Assembly: GCF_019175285.1 (NCBI RefSeq)
Contig: NC_056524.1
Location: forward strand, 150,731,797-150,795,796
From: Sceloporus undulatus
Lineage: Eukaryota > Chordata > Lepidosauria > Squamata > Phrynosomatidae
Reading direction: 5' to 3'
DNA length: 64,000 bases
Shown here: positions 11,600-42,230 of the stretch, piece after piece
Layout: each line of letters starts with the position of its first letter
Numbering within the stretch: the first letter of the stretch is position 1
Position numbers and translations under genes: made by a program
Notes under the pieces: model-generated
Seen by the model: the letters and a program-made list of their open reading frames with translations, nothing else
The model's database searches: none
What the model was told of the DNA's origin: nothing

Positions 11600-13800
11600 T
11601 AAGCAAAATAAAGGGAGACTTTGCCTTTTGGAGAGTGGGAATGATTTAGGCAATGATGAAAAATTTGGTAGAGCCCCAGGAAGATTCTATGTCCCCATGA
11701 ATCTCCCATCTCCCTTCATTCATTTTATCCTTGCTGTAGTTCTACTGTGATGAAACACAGTAATGTCGTAAATGTTTGCAGTAATGTGACATGGCAATTT
11801 TCTTCTAAAACTGGCAGTAAGACATAAGCATGAACTATTTTCAGTTACTCTGGCATGGTATTAGCAATAAATGTTGTGAGTATGCAACCTCTCCCTGGAG
11901 CCTAAACAGTGGAGGAGGTGACTGTGTTTAGCATATCAGTGGGAGAAAAATTATGAAGCTTTAAAGAATGATTTTTCCCTCTTGCAGCAGAGTGCTAGTC
12001 AATCAATAATCGTGCTGCTAACTCAGGGGAAGATTTTTAGTTGCCTTCATAAAATATTTTAATTATCTAAAAATCATAAAATATAAGTAGGCACAATTTA
12101 CTTGGAACTCAGGAGAGTAATATGAACAATAAGAGAAGATAAATGTTTGCTTTTCCATGAACTTAAATCAGTCTCTAAAAAGTAATGCAGGGAACAAAAC
12201 CCATGAGTTATTAGCGATATTTATGTTTGCAATAATAGGAATAAAAATTGGAACAGCTAGTTATGTACTCATCCATACAGTAGAGGAAGATAAATACCTT
12301 GTTCAGAATTGTACATTAATTCCTCTTTTTTCTGCCCTTTATGACTGTTTATTTCTTCCTCCTAAAATTCTGCTTGTAGATTAAGCCTTCCAAACAGAAA
12401 CATTTTATCAGATGTTCACATGTTAGAACATAAAATCCACATGTTTGGACAATCAACTGAGCCAATGCAAAAGTAACAAATCGATTAAAAAGACATGCAA
12501 TTGCTTTTTGTGGCTGTGTTTGTAAAGACATATCTTTAAGAAACTGAATTACATTCAGGGACTATAGACTGTCACAGTAGTTTAAATCCATTACAATTGG
12601 TCCTCAGGTCTGGTTTTGGGACAGAGGCTTTCATGAATGGCCTGCAGGGAAAGGGACCATATGGATTCTCTTGGACTGCTCAGCAGCTTCTGAAACCATC
12701 AGCTATGATATCCTTCTGTATAGGTTCTCCAAGTTGGCAGTCAGTGAGGAGTGATGGAAGACTGACTCCTAAAAATGGTGCTGAGGGACCATGGATTGAA
12801 CCATTGGCACGTATATGCTGGGATTGCAGATACTTCAGCTATTTCCTCATGGTAGTTGAATAACTACTTGTAGAGTTGCAGGACCTCTTGGAGAACTGAT
12901 ACTCAGAGGATGTGACATGGGGGACCAGTAATCCCCCCAATATACTAGCGACTAACTAGGATCATTCTTGCCTATAAATGTCCCAGCCAAAGTTGCCACT
13001 GATTGGCAGCTGATGGCTCACTTTTTTGTGGTCCTTGAACCACCACTTTTGAGTAGTACTTTTCTAAACAGTTGCACTGGTACCAGGACATCGATGTTAC
13101 TGAGGTTTATCTTGCTTCTCAATAGCATCCCTTAAAGACTAAAAGGGTACCAATTTATATTCTGTTTGCTGTTTGTTAAAGTGTTGGCTTGGGACTTGTG
13201 AAATCCAGGTCCTAGTCCCCACTGATCCACAGAATTCATCAGGTGGCCTCAGGCCCAATATTCTCAGCCTAACCTACTGTACGTAGTTGCGATGAGGATA
13301 AAGGAGAGAGGAAGAGTCAGGTACACCCACTAGAACACAGTAGAGACAGGATATGTGTATGTGATAGATGAACAAACACACTCAGATGGGTTTTAATGCC
13401 TAAATACACCCACTTTGTCACTGTCAGCCACTTCATATACCATTCCTTCTCATTCAAGTACAAGTGTGGGCAGTTTTTACATACATACTTTGCTGGGGCG
13501 GTAAGCAAGACAAACTGTCAGTAAAAGAACAAAAACATTCACAATTTATGAAAATCTGAGCTGAATTTTATATTGAGAACATACTAGACAGTTAGTTAGC
13601 CATGACTGTTAATACTTACAAAATTAACTGAAGTGACCATTTCCCCCTCTTATATTTATAGCATGATTTCTAGCTTAGATAATTTTTGTGGAGGCAAAAT
13701 CAAAATATACAGCATCCTGTATTTCTCAGACATTATCCTCACTAAGTTGGGGTAGGTGTTGGCATACTTCAGGGGTCAGTCTGCAATCTTCTTCATCTCT
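11600..13800. other. unique-looking intergenic sequence downstream of COMTD1
   Basis: No repeat family or coding region was recognised apart from the possible polyadenylation signal at 13392-13397. The longest ORFs here are 88 codons or fewer and look random. Confidence 0.5.
13392..13397 (-). terminator. possible COMTD1 polyadenylation signal (ATTAAA)
   Basis: This is the first ATTAAA/AATAAA-type hexamer I find on the minus strand downstream of the COMTD1 stop, about 415 nt into a putative 3' UTR. Position and hexamer are seen; its use is inferred. Confidence 0.35.
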
Positions 13801-13807
13801 TTCTCCA

Positions 13808-32711
<18,904 letters not shown>

Positions 32712-32880
32712 TGTGTGCAGCAGCAGCAGCAGCCAAAGTCCAGGAAGAAGAAAAAGAAGGAAGAGAGGCTCCAGTTGCTGGGAAATTCCCTGACGCTGGT
32801 GGTCACGTGCTCCTCCTTCATTCATAAACCCTGGGAGGCGGGCTCCAGGTCACGTGGGGGGTCCCAGGCCCCGCCCCTGC
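32712..32880 (-). promoter_or_regulatory. COMTD1: COMTD1 promoter and 5' UTR region with two CACGTG E-boxes and a GC box
   Basis: The region immediately upstream of the COMTD1 start codon is GC-rich compared with its surroundings. It carries CACGTG at 32804-32809 and 32851-32856, both preceded by GGT (GGTCACGTG), and a GC box (GGCCCCGCCCC) near 32868-32878. No TATA box is obvious. GTCACGTG is the core bound by USF and by MITF/TFEB-family factors. The exact transcription start is not determined. Confidence 0.6.
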
Positions 32881-33002
32881 AAGTGTGAGTGTGTGGCAGT
32901 GATCATCAGAGGGGTCCTCCCTGCTGAAGGGCACCAGGCACCTACACACCAAGACACAATGGAGGACAGGACCACAGAACAGCTCCCCCCCCCAAACACT
33001 CC

Positions 33003-33245
33003 TAAGCTGCATCCACACTGGAGAAATAACCCAGTTTGGCACTGCTTTAATTATTGCCTTGGCTCAAGGCTATGGGATTCTGTGGAGTTTGTTGTGGGGC
33101 CCAGAGGGGAGCCCTTTGGACTGTAGAGCAGGGGTGGGAACTGTGGAGGTGTCCAAATGTTACTTAAATGCAGCTTCCAGCAGCCCCAAACAGCATAACA
33201 GATAAGGGAGGGATGTTGGGAATTGGAGTCCAACAACGGCTGGGA
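33003..33245. mobile_element. two adjoining hAT-like MITE remnants upstream of COMTD1
   Basis: 33003-33110 holds the CTGCATCCACACTGGAGAAAT arm type. 33125-33245 holds the AACTGTGGAGGTGTCC...TTGGAGTCCAACAACGGC type. Both are incomplete. Confidence 0.5.
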
Positions 33246-33565
33246 TGTTATCAGACAAGGGAAATTGGAAGTATAATCCAATGGGAATCTGAATGCAATC
33301 ATGGAGTTTCATGTCATTGCGTGACAGACTACCACACGCAATTTTGGGCAACGGGAAGTCAGTCTGAATGCAATCATGCGGTTTCACATTATGTTGTGAG
33401 AGGTGATCACACGCAATTTTGGGCAATGGCAAGCTATTTTCGGGCAATTGGAAGTCATTTTGAACACAATTCGAATTCACGTAAATTTGCTGAACTAGCG
33501 AATTCATGTGAATGAGTTCTTTTCATTTGAAATTAAGAGAAATTCCTCCCATGTGATAAACTTCC
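33241..33565. mobile_element. TTATCACAYGGG-group MITE
   Basis: GATGTTATCAGACAAGGGAAATT at the left is inverted relative to AATTCCTCCCATGTGATAAAC at the right. The interior contains a direct duplication (TGAATGCAATCATG...CACACGCAATTTTGGGCAA) at about 33290-33350 and 33365-33425. Confidence 0.65.
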
Positions 33566-34082
33566 TGGAGAACTGCAGAGTTCCCAGCCATGGTGAAAAG
33601 GGAAGGAGGGAGAAAAGGTGGTGCCAAAGGGGTTTAGAGGCATCGTAGTTTTCTGCTTGCTTCTGGCCTGGCTTTCCTCAAGTTTGTTCTGCTGTACTTC
33701 TTCTTCTTCCCTTTCAATGTCCCTAAATGTATGTGTAGCAAGAGTTCAGTCCAGATACTTTGCAGGCACTCCTCAGGCCGCCTTATGTTTAATTTGCACC
33801 AGTCAAATGAACTGCAAAGTTCATCAGAATTTTGCACAGAAGGGACAAGACAGCCCTTTGGTTCTGAGTCAAAGAGAGCACTGGGGTAACTGGTAAGTTT
33901 TATGCATATGTGTCTGTGTGCATGCATATGGCTCCTTCACCCGTTGACTTAGGGCACCTTGATGAATTTTGTAGGGTTTTCCCATAGGAAATCATAAATC
34001 AGATTTACAGCTGCCTGGCTCCATCTAGTGGTATCTGTGCTTAAGAGCTAGAAAGAAAACCTAAACATACATCCATGCAATG

Positions 34083-34250
34083 TCTGTGCTTTCAAGTTGC
34101 CGGTGGACTTGTGGCAACCCTATGAATTGCATGGGGTTTTATTAGGGAAGAAATACTCACAGTTGGTTTTGTGAGTTTCTTCCTCTGAAATATAGCCTAC
34201 AGTGCCTGGTATTTGTTGGTGGTCTCCCATCCCAGTACTAATGAGGGCTG
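34083..34250 (-). mobile_element. 5S-rRNA-derived Sauria SINE fragment
   Basis: GGTGGTCTCCCATCCCAGTACTAA is the reverse of the 5S internal-promoter region. The tail GGCAACCCTATGAATTGCATGGGG lies to the left. Confidence 0.8.
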
Positions 34251-34251
34251 T

Positions 34252-34695
34252 CATAGAATCATAGAATAATAGAGTTGGAAGAGACCGTAAGGGCCATGCA
34301 GGAAATCCAAATCAAATCATCCCTGACAGATGGCCATCTAGCCTCTGCTTAAAGACCTCCAAGGAAGGAGACTCCACTACACTCCGAGGGAGTTTGTTCC
34401 ACTGTTGAACAGCCCTTACTGTCAGGAAGTTCCTCCTAATATTGAGGTGGAATCTCTTTTCCTGCAGTTTGCATCCATTGCTTCCGGTCCTAGTCTCTGG
34501 AGCAAGTGAAAACAAGTCAGCTCCCTCCTCAGTATGGCATCCCTTCAAGTATTTAAACAGGGCTATCATATCACCTCTTAACCTTCTCTTCTCCAGGCTA
34601 AACATCCCCAGCTCCTTAAGTCGTTCCTCATAGGACATGGTTTCTAGGCCTTTCACCATTTTACTTGCCGTCCTTTGGACACTGCTTAGCTTCTA
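34252..34695 (-). mobile_element. CR1 LINE 3' fragment
   Basis: The minus-strand frame (34659-34312) encodes SYEERLKELGMFSLEKRRL and FHLNIRRNFLTVRAVQQWN, the C-terminal part of CR1 ORF2. It ends with the ATTCTATGATTCT 3' motif at 34252-34268. The C-terminal reading frame is open over 115 codons, so this copy is fairly young. Confidence 0.9.
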
Positions 34696-34914
34696 AGATC
34701 AGGTATAGCTTGTGCTTTTAGTGTATTTACTGATTACTAATGCATAGGGTAAATGATTTCGTTGCTCAAGTTCAAGGTTATTAAACAAGCTTTTCCTAAT
34801 TAATTGATTGTGAAAGTAGTAAAGAGACTGAGTTTTGAAAAGAAGCGTGTTGAAAGGATCCCAACTAGAAAATATACGTAAGATATTTTTCAACGTTTCA
34901 AGTGCTTTACTCAG

Positions 34915-35045
34915 GGGAGAATCCTCCAGCCCTCCAGATGTTATGGGACTTCAACTCTCAGCATTCCGTTCTATTGGCTTTTCTCACTAGGGCTGCTGGG
35001 AGCTGCAGTCCAACACCACCTGGAAGTTTGCACAATTCCAATAAA
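34915..35045. mobile_element. hAT-like MITE remnant
   Basis: CCTCCAGATGTTATGGGAC and AGTCCAACACCACCTGGAAG arms around CAACTCTCAGCATTCC. Confidence 0.5.
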
Positions 35046-35852
35046 TGCTACTGTGTCTGTTGCTGCTTTTGCTTTTATTGTTGTCGATGGTGATGAAAAT
35101 AATAATAATGAGGAGGAGGCGATGAGAGCTCTGTGTTGAATGGTCTGAAGTGCTCTTTAAATCAGAGGCATCTATCTAAGTATAATTGCTTGGCATCTTA
35201 TGGTATTATGAAATCCATAAGTAAACAGGGCTACATTCCTATACAGATTAATTCAGCTCCCACTTCACTGGATACAAAGGGCTGCAGCTCTCTTGACTTT
35301 CTCAGGTGCTTCAAATGCTGGGCCTTCCCCTGATGGGATAAATCATCAGGACTTGTTACATAGATGCAGAAATGTAGTGTAACACTATTCCATATAGCAG
35401 AAGTAATAAAATGAATAGATTAAGTCCTACTGTTCAGTATTACATGTAAATACGTATTCCCACACTTCCTGTCATGTTAACTTTTCATGGTGCTATTGTG
35501 CTGGCTGAAATGAATGGTTTTGTAAAAGCAAAAAAAGGGTGTGGAGCAGCCCAGACAGATCTTTAAGCCCTGTTAGTCCTTTTGGTAAAAAATGTAATTT
35601 AAATGTAATTTCCCCCCTAAATTATATGGTTAGGATTGCTTCAAAATTTGATACTGGCTTCCAGTCACCTGCCCCTGGATATATCTGGGCTCCACATGGA
35701 CCATGTATGTTTCGTGAGAAGAAGTAGCAGCTGGTGCCTTTTGGAACTGGAGATGAGGGCAAGTGAACAGAAGCAGGGCTACAAGGTTGCCCGATAAGCC
35801 ATTCAGCCCTCCTATTTTGGACTACAATCCCTGACCATCAACCATACAGCTG

Positions 35853-37045
35853 CAAAACAAAATAACACACTTGTGATTCACATTGATGGATGAATCGATT
35901 CAAAATGGACCCACTCCAGCCAGCCAAAGGGCAAATTTAAATAGATTCCGATCTGCATGTGGTTCACACCTGCACAGAATCAGTATATCCAAAAAGACAC
36001 AGAAAAAATCAGCATCAAAAAGATGTAGGTTAAACGGGTCTAGCGCATGACTCCTGGAGCATATAGATTTATAAAATTTTGGAGTGTGTGTGGAATTCAC
36101 TTTGATCCCAAGCTGACCTCCTAGGGACACCACTATTTCTCCCAAGCGAAGAGGTCATGTAGGCAGTTTGTATAGGAGGAGGCAAGAGCCCGAGAGAATA
36201 ACCGAAAATTCCCCACAGGAAGTTTGGGAGTTGCTAGACAAGAAAAGCCATCACCTCCAAAAACCAACAAAATACTTGCTGTTTGTTTTCAGCCTCACAC
36301 TTAATGGCTCAGTGTGGCCACCCATCCATCTGTTTGCCTTCCTCGATGGTGTTCAGATTCAAGTGCATCGGCTAAGGCTATTCTTCACCTTGGCTTAACA
36401 GAAGCCCAGGTCCTTACACCCTTTGTCTCGGCTACAGCGAAGCCATTAAACTCATCGCTAGAGGCTAGAATTTGCCTATATAACCTTTAGATCAGCTCAT
36501 CTCGGTGTGCTATAGTCAGAATACTGCCTGGCTTCACATCAGACCGGACCCTGATTTTAGCTCTCTCGGCCATATTCCCCCAGGTTTCGGCGGCCGTGTC
36601 CTTCCATCATCTACATCTACATCGGATTCGTGGAGAAGCCTTCGGAAGTATTTCCCATAGATTTGCCTCTCTCAATTCTCTCCCAAATTTCTCTCCTTTA
36701 CTTTCATTGAGAACTGCATGGATGTGTGTTTCCTATGCTGTGCGTTTGTTTCCCCTTTTAATAAATATTTAGACTTAATCGGAGCAGTCTGTCTCAGTGT
36801 CGTCTCTCAAGGGATCATTTGGTCTTCAGGTATACACTATGGGGCACGGTCTTGTGAGGGTGTTGTTAGGACTCTCCCTCTCAGCAATTTGAGCTATATT
36901 AAGAAATTCCCCTAATCAGATCATTCCTAACATGACCCCCCTCTTTGAATTGCTTCAACGATTTGGTTCAAGTGTGAACCAGGGTCATTTAAACCGGTTC
37001 AAACCGAGTTGCAATCTGGTTTAAAAGGTAGTGGGAATGAGGTCT
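35853..37045. mobile_element. GGCCTCATTC-type DNA transposon, copy 2, interrupted by an LTR-like insert
   Basis: Shares ACACTTGTGATTCACATTGA, AATCAGTATATCCAAAAAGACAC and GTGAACCAGGGTCATTTAAAC with copy 1 at 5675-6342, in the same order. The right end is GGTAGTGGGAATGAGG. The segment 36052-36930 is foreign to copy 1. Confidence 0.65.
36052..36930 (+). mobile_element. solo-LTR-like fossil inside a MITE
   Basis: An 879-bp insert flanked by CATGAC on both sides (36046-36051, 36931-36936). Its parts look like an LTR: a TATATAA box (36477-36483), then about 280 bp later AATAAA (36760-36765), then a short terminal segment. No internal coding region is present, so it is a broken, single-terminus fossil. 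The family is uncertain (ERV or gypsy-type). The ends do not show clear TG/CA at the duplication boundary, so other explanations remain possible. Confidence 0.5.
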
Positions 37046-38207
37046 AGGACTTGCTTCCAGGTATGTATGCAGTAGGTTGTAGCTTTAGTACTGGTTGAGA
37101 GACAGGAAGGAAATCCAGGACAGCTACATAGTGTCTATGAAACACAGTTTCAGCCTCCCACTGTATACAAGGGAAAACCTGGGTTTGCAAGAAATGTAAA
37201 TTGAATTGGGTAGTTTAAACCCCTGTTTTTTTTAAAATTCTTCATTTCTTTAAGACATGCATCATCCAAGTTATCCATCATTGTTTTTCTACATGAAATG
37301 GAATACAAAAGACATCTGATGGAAAAGTCCTGTTTCCTCTCTTCATTTATAGCCTGGGCCTGGCTTCAAAAGCATCTCTAACTTGGATCATAAACTCCCT
37401 TTATAAATACCATTTTTCCTTGAAAGCTATATCTTACTGCAATGGCCAATGTTTTGTCATGTGCTAGATTAAGATGTCTGACAAAAATCAATAATGCTGA
37501 GGTAACAACATTGGTTTCTGTGAGGCTCTCAATTACTTTCTCAGTTGTTTGTCATTGGGAGAATATATGATGGGTTCTTTTCCCTGTAGGCTGTAAAACC
37601 AGCCTGTTTGCCTTCGATCAACTCTGCATATGTCACTTTTATACTGCTAAGTGCATTACAGATGGGCAGCAGAGGCTTCTTCCTCCTCCTCTTCTTCTTC
37701 TTCTTCGCAGCTACTGTGAAGCACAATCCAGTGAGCAAGTCTTCCTATCCAGGAGAAATGAATGGGATCTGTGCACAAGATATGTGGCTCCATTCATTTC
37801 TATGGGGCTGATATTGGTTCAGGTGATTATACCATACAGTCCATGGAAAACATTCTACTGTTTTTAATTGCAAAGGGAAATTGAATTATCTATATTGTCC
37901 CCATGATGAATGATGCTCTGAGCCAAGGAGATAATTTGTGGGCTGCCACAGAAGAAAGACTTTCCATTCCACACTCCCCCTGGCCACTAAATTGGCAGCG
38001 GTGGTGGTGGTGGTGGTGGGGAGACAGGAATAGGGGACAGTTGCTTGCCACCTCCATGGCAAGGTCACTGCTTTTCTTCCTATCACAATTTTTGATTTAC
38101 TTTACCTTCTGTTTCTTCTCCCTTTCCTCCTTCATCTGCTTCTGAGTCCCTTAGGTCTTTTTATACTACACAGCTGTAGTGCTGTGGTCCCACTTTTAAC
38201 TTGTTAA

Positions 38208-38286
38208 TTGCCATCAAGTCAATTTAGACTTATGGCAACCCTACGAATGAGAGACCTCCAATTCATCCCATTATCAACAGCCCTAC
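38208..38286 (-). mobile_element. SINE/BovB tail fragment
   Basis: AATTGCCATCAAGTCAATTTAGACTTATGGCAACCC is the reverse of the shared SINE/BovB 3' tail (described in pieces). Confidence 0.55.
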
Positions 38287-38289
38287 CAT

Positions 38290-38828
38290 AGTGGCACCCG
38301 GCGGAATCCTGGTTTTGGCGGTTTAGTGAGGTATTTAGAGTTCTCATCCTCACCAAAGTACAAAGAATGTGGAAGTATGGAACCTAGGGTGGGATACAAA
38401 CCGCCATATAGTACGTCTTCTATATGTACTAGGGTTAGGAAGGGGTGGTGCTTCCGCACCCCCCTAACCCTAGTATGTATAGAATACGTACAAGATGGCG
38501 GCGCCCCTTCCACATAGGCGCCGCCATCTTTATGTACTGGATGCATAGCGTCCAGACATGTCGCGGCGCCTATGATGTCGTGAATGCGCCAGCAGCGCCT
38601 TGCGACATCATAGAGGCGCCGCAAAAAGAAGCTCCGAAATGGAGCTTCTTTTTTGCTCCGCACGGGAGCCGCGTGGTTTGGCTGCTGCGGCTCCTGCGCG
38701 GAGCAAATGGCGCCAGCGGGAGACCGCCGCAAAGCGGAGGTCTGTATCCTGCCTAAGACTCCATAGGATGCAGCATTGGCACTTAAAGTGCAGTCATTGT
38801 GCTATCATTCTATAATGTGAAAGGACCC
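38290..38828. mobile_element. hAT-like MITE split by the CpG-rich hairpin MITE
   Basis: The left part (GGAATCCTGGTTTTGGCGG...CTCACCAAAGTACAAAG, to about 38387) and right part (CTCCATAGGATGCAGC..., 38758-38828) belong to the 11400-11580 family. The insert between them is 38388-38753. Confidence 0.6.
38388..38753. mobile_element. CpG-rich nested-hairpin MITE, copy 2
   Basis: The ends GGTGGGATACAAACCGCC and GCGGAGGTCTGTATCCTGCC are inverted. Internal stems include GGTGGTGCTTCCGCACCCCC, GATGGCGGCGCC/GGCGCCGCCATC and GAAGCTCCGAAATGGAGCTTC. Flanking TAG/TAA fits a 3-bp duplication. The 149-codon minus ORF here is a by-product. Confidence 0.8.
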
Positions 38829-38840
38829 TTAGTGAAGTTT

Positions 38841-39179
38841 GGAGCTTATCACATGAACTTTAAAACCGGCTCAAGCCTCCCAGGCTGCAACTGGGACACA
38901 GGATGGAGGTGAGGATTATCACATGTTAGATTGCCACCTAATCACAGCTGTCATCAGCCTGGGTCCCACCCATGCTTTGCCAGCACTTTTTAGAAGCCGG
39001 AAAGCTTCCGACTTCTAAAAAGTGCTGGCGGAGTGTGGCTGGGATCTGGCTGGGACACAGGCTGATGGCGGCCAGTGATTAAGTGGCAATTTAGCAAGTG
39101 ATAATGCCCACCTCCATCCCACTTCCTGAATGCAGCCTGGGAGGCTAAAGCTGGTTTTAAAGTTCATGTGATAAGCTCC
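38841..39179. mobile_element. 339-bp near-perfect palindrome (fold-back MITE)
   Basis: GGAGCTTATCACATGAACTT at the left equals the inverse of the right end, and pairing continues almost to the centre (CGGAAAGCTTCCG near 39004). TTT flanks both sides. No coding content. Confidence 0.85.
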
Positions 39180-40029
39180 TTTGACAGATAGTCTGAGAGT
39201 GTTAAGTTGCACCTTGACACCCAACTGAAATTATCTTACTTGAAAACATATGGATGTTCCTATGCAATGACTTCTTCATCTTCATCAGATGCTGAAGTGG
39301 AAATAAGGTTGTCAGATTAATGAATAGTTTGCACTCAAAATTAGTCAAATCTTTCAAGGGGCAGTTAAGTCTAGTACAGGCAAGGCATCAGAAAATTAAA
39401 GGCACAGAATCAGAAATGTTATCTTCATTTTTTAAGCAGGAGTTCTGAATCAATGCATGTTCTGTCACTTCATGCTACATGTATCAAACAGGACTGACCT
39501 TGTTGAAGATCAGTATTTCCATGTTAAAACATTCAGTCACAAATATTCTTGTGTGCTTATTTTTTTAATGAGCTGAACAAATTTATGATCATTCAATGTT
39601 TTCCTTAAATATGATGCTTTCTGTGCATTCAGATTTTCAGATCTCACCTAGAATATTTGTCCTGTCAGAATCAAGTTACAAATCCATTAAGAAAATGCCT
39701 ATATACAGTACCTGGCATCATACCTAAATCCTTCTTTTGTCCTCTTTCTTTATTTAATGGAAATAGTCTTGGTTTGGTTGTTATGGTTTTATCACACGGA
39801 GTTTAATTTTCTTCCTGGTGTTCAATTACATACATTTCGGCTTGTCAAGCTTGTATTTCCATCCACTTGTTTTGTTTCATGGATATACTGTGGTAGAACA
39901 AATCAGCAAACAAGCTTGACAATTCTTGCTGCCATGACTGGCTGCTAGGCTGTGTTGGGCTGAGTCAAACTGTTATTGTGCGATGCTGAAGACCAGGTCA
40001 AAGCCCTTAATATTCAGTTAGTGCTAGGC

Positions 40030-40470
40030 AAGGTATGTATTGGTTATTACCTTTAAAGCCCTACATGGTTTGGGTCCAGGTTACCTATAGGATTGCCTCA
40101 TCTCATACAATCTGCCCCATACACTCAGGTCCTCTGGTGGATGTTTACTCCAGTTAGCCAGGACTAGGTTGGCAACTATCCCCTAGAGGATATTTTCTTC
40201 AGTCACCCGTAGATTGTGGAATGACCTGTCGGAAGAGATTTGAATTTAAAACAGCATTGAAAACCAGTCCCTTCTAGCAGGCTTATCCAGATGATTTTTA
40301 AATTGTGAATTTTACATGATGAATTTCAAATGTGGATCATTTTAATATATGTATATGTTATTTGTCATTGCAAATTGTTGTATATCTTAACTGATGTTGT
40401 TTATCTGTTCATTGTTGTTCCTCACCTCAATCCATGGGGAGAGGTCGATAAGATGATGATGATTTCTGTA
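40030..40470 (+). mobile_element. L2-type LINE 3' fragment
   Basis: AAAGCCCTACATGGTTTGGGTCCAGG...TGGAATGACCTG...CAATCCATGGGGAGAGG follows the L2 C-terminal coding and 3' UTR order, ending in a (GAT)n run. Confidence 0.8.
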
Positions 40471-40689
40471 GCTGTTCTGGTTTTAAGGGAGCTCAGAGTT
40501 CAAAGTCTTGAATGGTAATTTTTGGGTTATAGCTTCCAGAATTCTCTGTGCAACATGATAATAAGAATTCTTGGTGTCAGAGTCCAAAAAGTATTTTTTT
40601 TCCTCCTTAGGTTCTACTCAGAACATTGAGCTAGAAGCCACTTTCATTCATGAGGCCACAACTCAAAGGCAGTGTATATTTTGCAACAG

Positions 40690-40805
40690 CGTGGGAATAT
40701 TGTAGCCCTTCGGATGTTGTTGGGCTGCAGTTCCCAGCATTCCTGATTCTTGACTAAAACAGCTGTGAAGAGAAGTCTACAATATCTGGAGGGCTGCACT
40801 TTGCT
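40690..40805. mobile_element. hAT-like MITE remnant
   Basis: GCCCTTCGGATGTTGTTGGGC and the opposite arm ATATCTGGAGGGC around CAGTTCCCAGCATTCC. Confidence 0.55.
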
Positions 40806-40809
40806 TTAC

Positions 40810-42230
40810 ATGTCATGTTAGCTCACGTTCTGGGATCTGTAGCTGAAAGGGCTTTCATGGGAGATCTAGGAAAGTTTCCCATGAACAACTTGTGAGAGCA
40901 GCTACTAGCTAGAACACACTGCACCAGACTAGGTAGGCCACTGGTTTAAAAGTATTCAAAACAAGTTCAGATGCTCATACATTTCCCTGGCTCATTAGGA
41001 TTTCATTGGTGCTGAGCAGCCTGTTTAAAGCCACGGCAGCTATAAGTAAGCTTTTTGAAGCACATTGTAAAGAAATGCTGTAAACAAGCTGGGATCCTTA
41101 TATGCTCCTGAACAAGACCCAGCTGGCACCAGGAATGTTGATACTGCTAGACCTTTTGTCTTTGCTCTTATTTCACCTGCAGTGAGAGCCAAAGATTTGG
41201 GGAAGGTGTGCCAGGAGGTGGAGGAGGATTGCAGCTGGTCTTCTATCTCCCAGGATTAGAGATTTCACTGTGTACTCATATACCTTTCTGTTGAAATGCC
41301 CTTTTGGACAATCAGCACTGTTTGTTTGGATCAAGGCAGAGGTCATTCCTCCATAACTAAAATGACGTTAGTAGCTTCTTCTTCACAGCCAAGCTGCCAC
41401 CAAATGTACAAATTGACATTTTGTTTCCTAATGGTTAGGAATAAGATGCCCACCAACTGGTAGGAATGCATATAGAAAGATGGTTTGCTCATGAAATGAA
41501 ATTAATGTAGCTACAACTGCTTTTCTCACTAGGCTTTGGCCCAGTTTTCTTTCCCTTCATTACTTCAGTCTTTCAATTTTGAGTGAGCAGTACCCTTTCT
41601 CCTTGCTTCCAAAGTCTGGCAGATTCACATGGTTGTGTCTACAGACAATAGCTATGCTGATGGTTGGCCACTGTCCAGCTCTGCAAGTCCACTTTAACTG
41701 TATTTATTTCCATGCAAATGAAGCTTGAAAATATTTCCTCCTTTCTTTAGAGTCAGGGATGCTATTTGCTAACCATGCAAATAGGTCTGAGATATGAAGG
41801 GAGTAAATGCCATACTCCTGTCTCCTTAGATTAGGGGGAAATTACACCTTTCCATGATGTAATTTCTAAAAGCATTTAGAGGAACTTTCCCAAGTTAACA
41901 GGTTTCTCAAATACATAATATTAATTTTGTCTTTGTTTTCATGCATTGGCAAAGTGATTAAGAATGAGGAGTACACAGAGATTTGCAAAGGCATTAGTAC
42001 AACATAGGAAAAATATACTATTTTGAATGATAACTCTCACAAGACTCACCTAGAGTGCTAGGGGTTTATGCTGGTTAAATTATCAGGATGATTGGAGGGA
42101 ATAACTCTTTCAGGTTCTCGGCGCAGGACATTAATTATCATAGAAGATCTTCTGTAGCACCACTGTATATTTAAGGCTCCACACAATCATTTTTTTCAAA
42201 AAAGCATGCTCCAGATACACTTCGTTTATT
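40810..42230. other. no supported feature
   Basis: Unique-looking A/T-rich sequence. I see no exon, repeat or RNA gene that I can support. Confidence 0.45.

Noticed and set aside
13317-13508. Possible extra coding exon downstream of COMTD1
   Set aside because: The stop in exon 7 coincides with the conserved family C terminus, so this is UTR or intergenic.
33168-33515. Two 115-codon ORFs on opposite strands
   Set aside because: Both lie in a MITE with an internal direct duplication, and the translated repeats reflect that duplication.
38283-38732. 149-codon minus ORF
   Set aside because: It lies wholly within the CpG-rich hairpin MITE, whose mirror symmetry and GC content keep several frames open.
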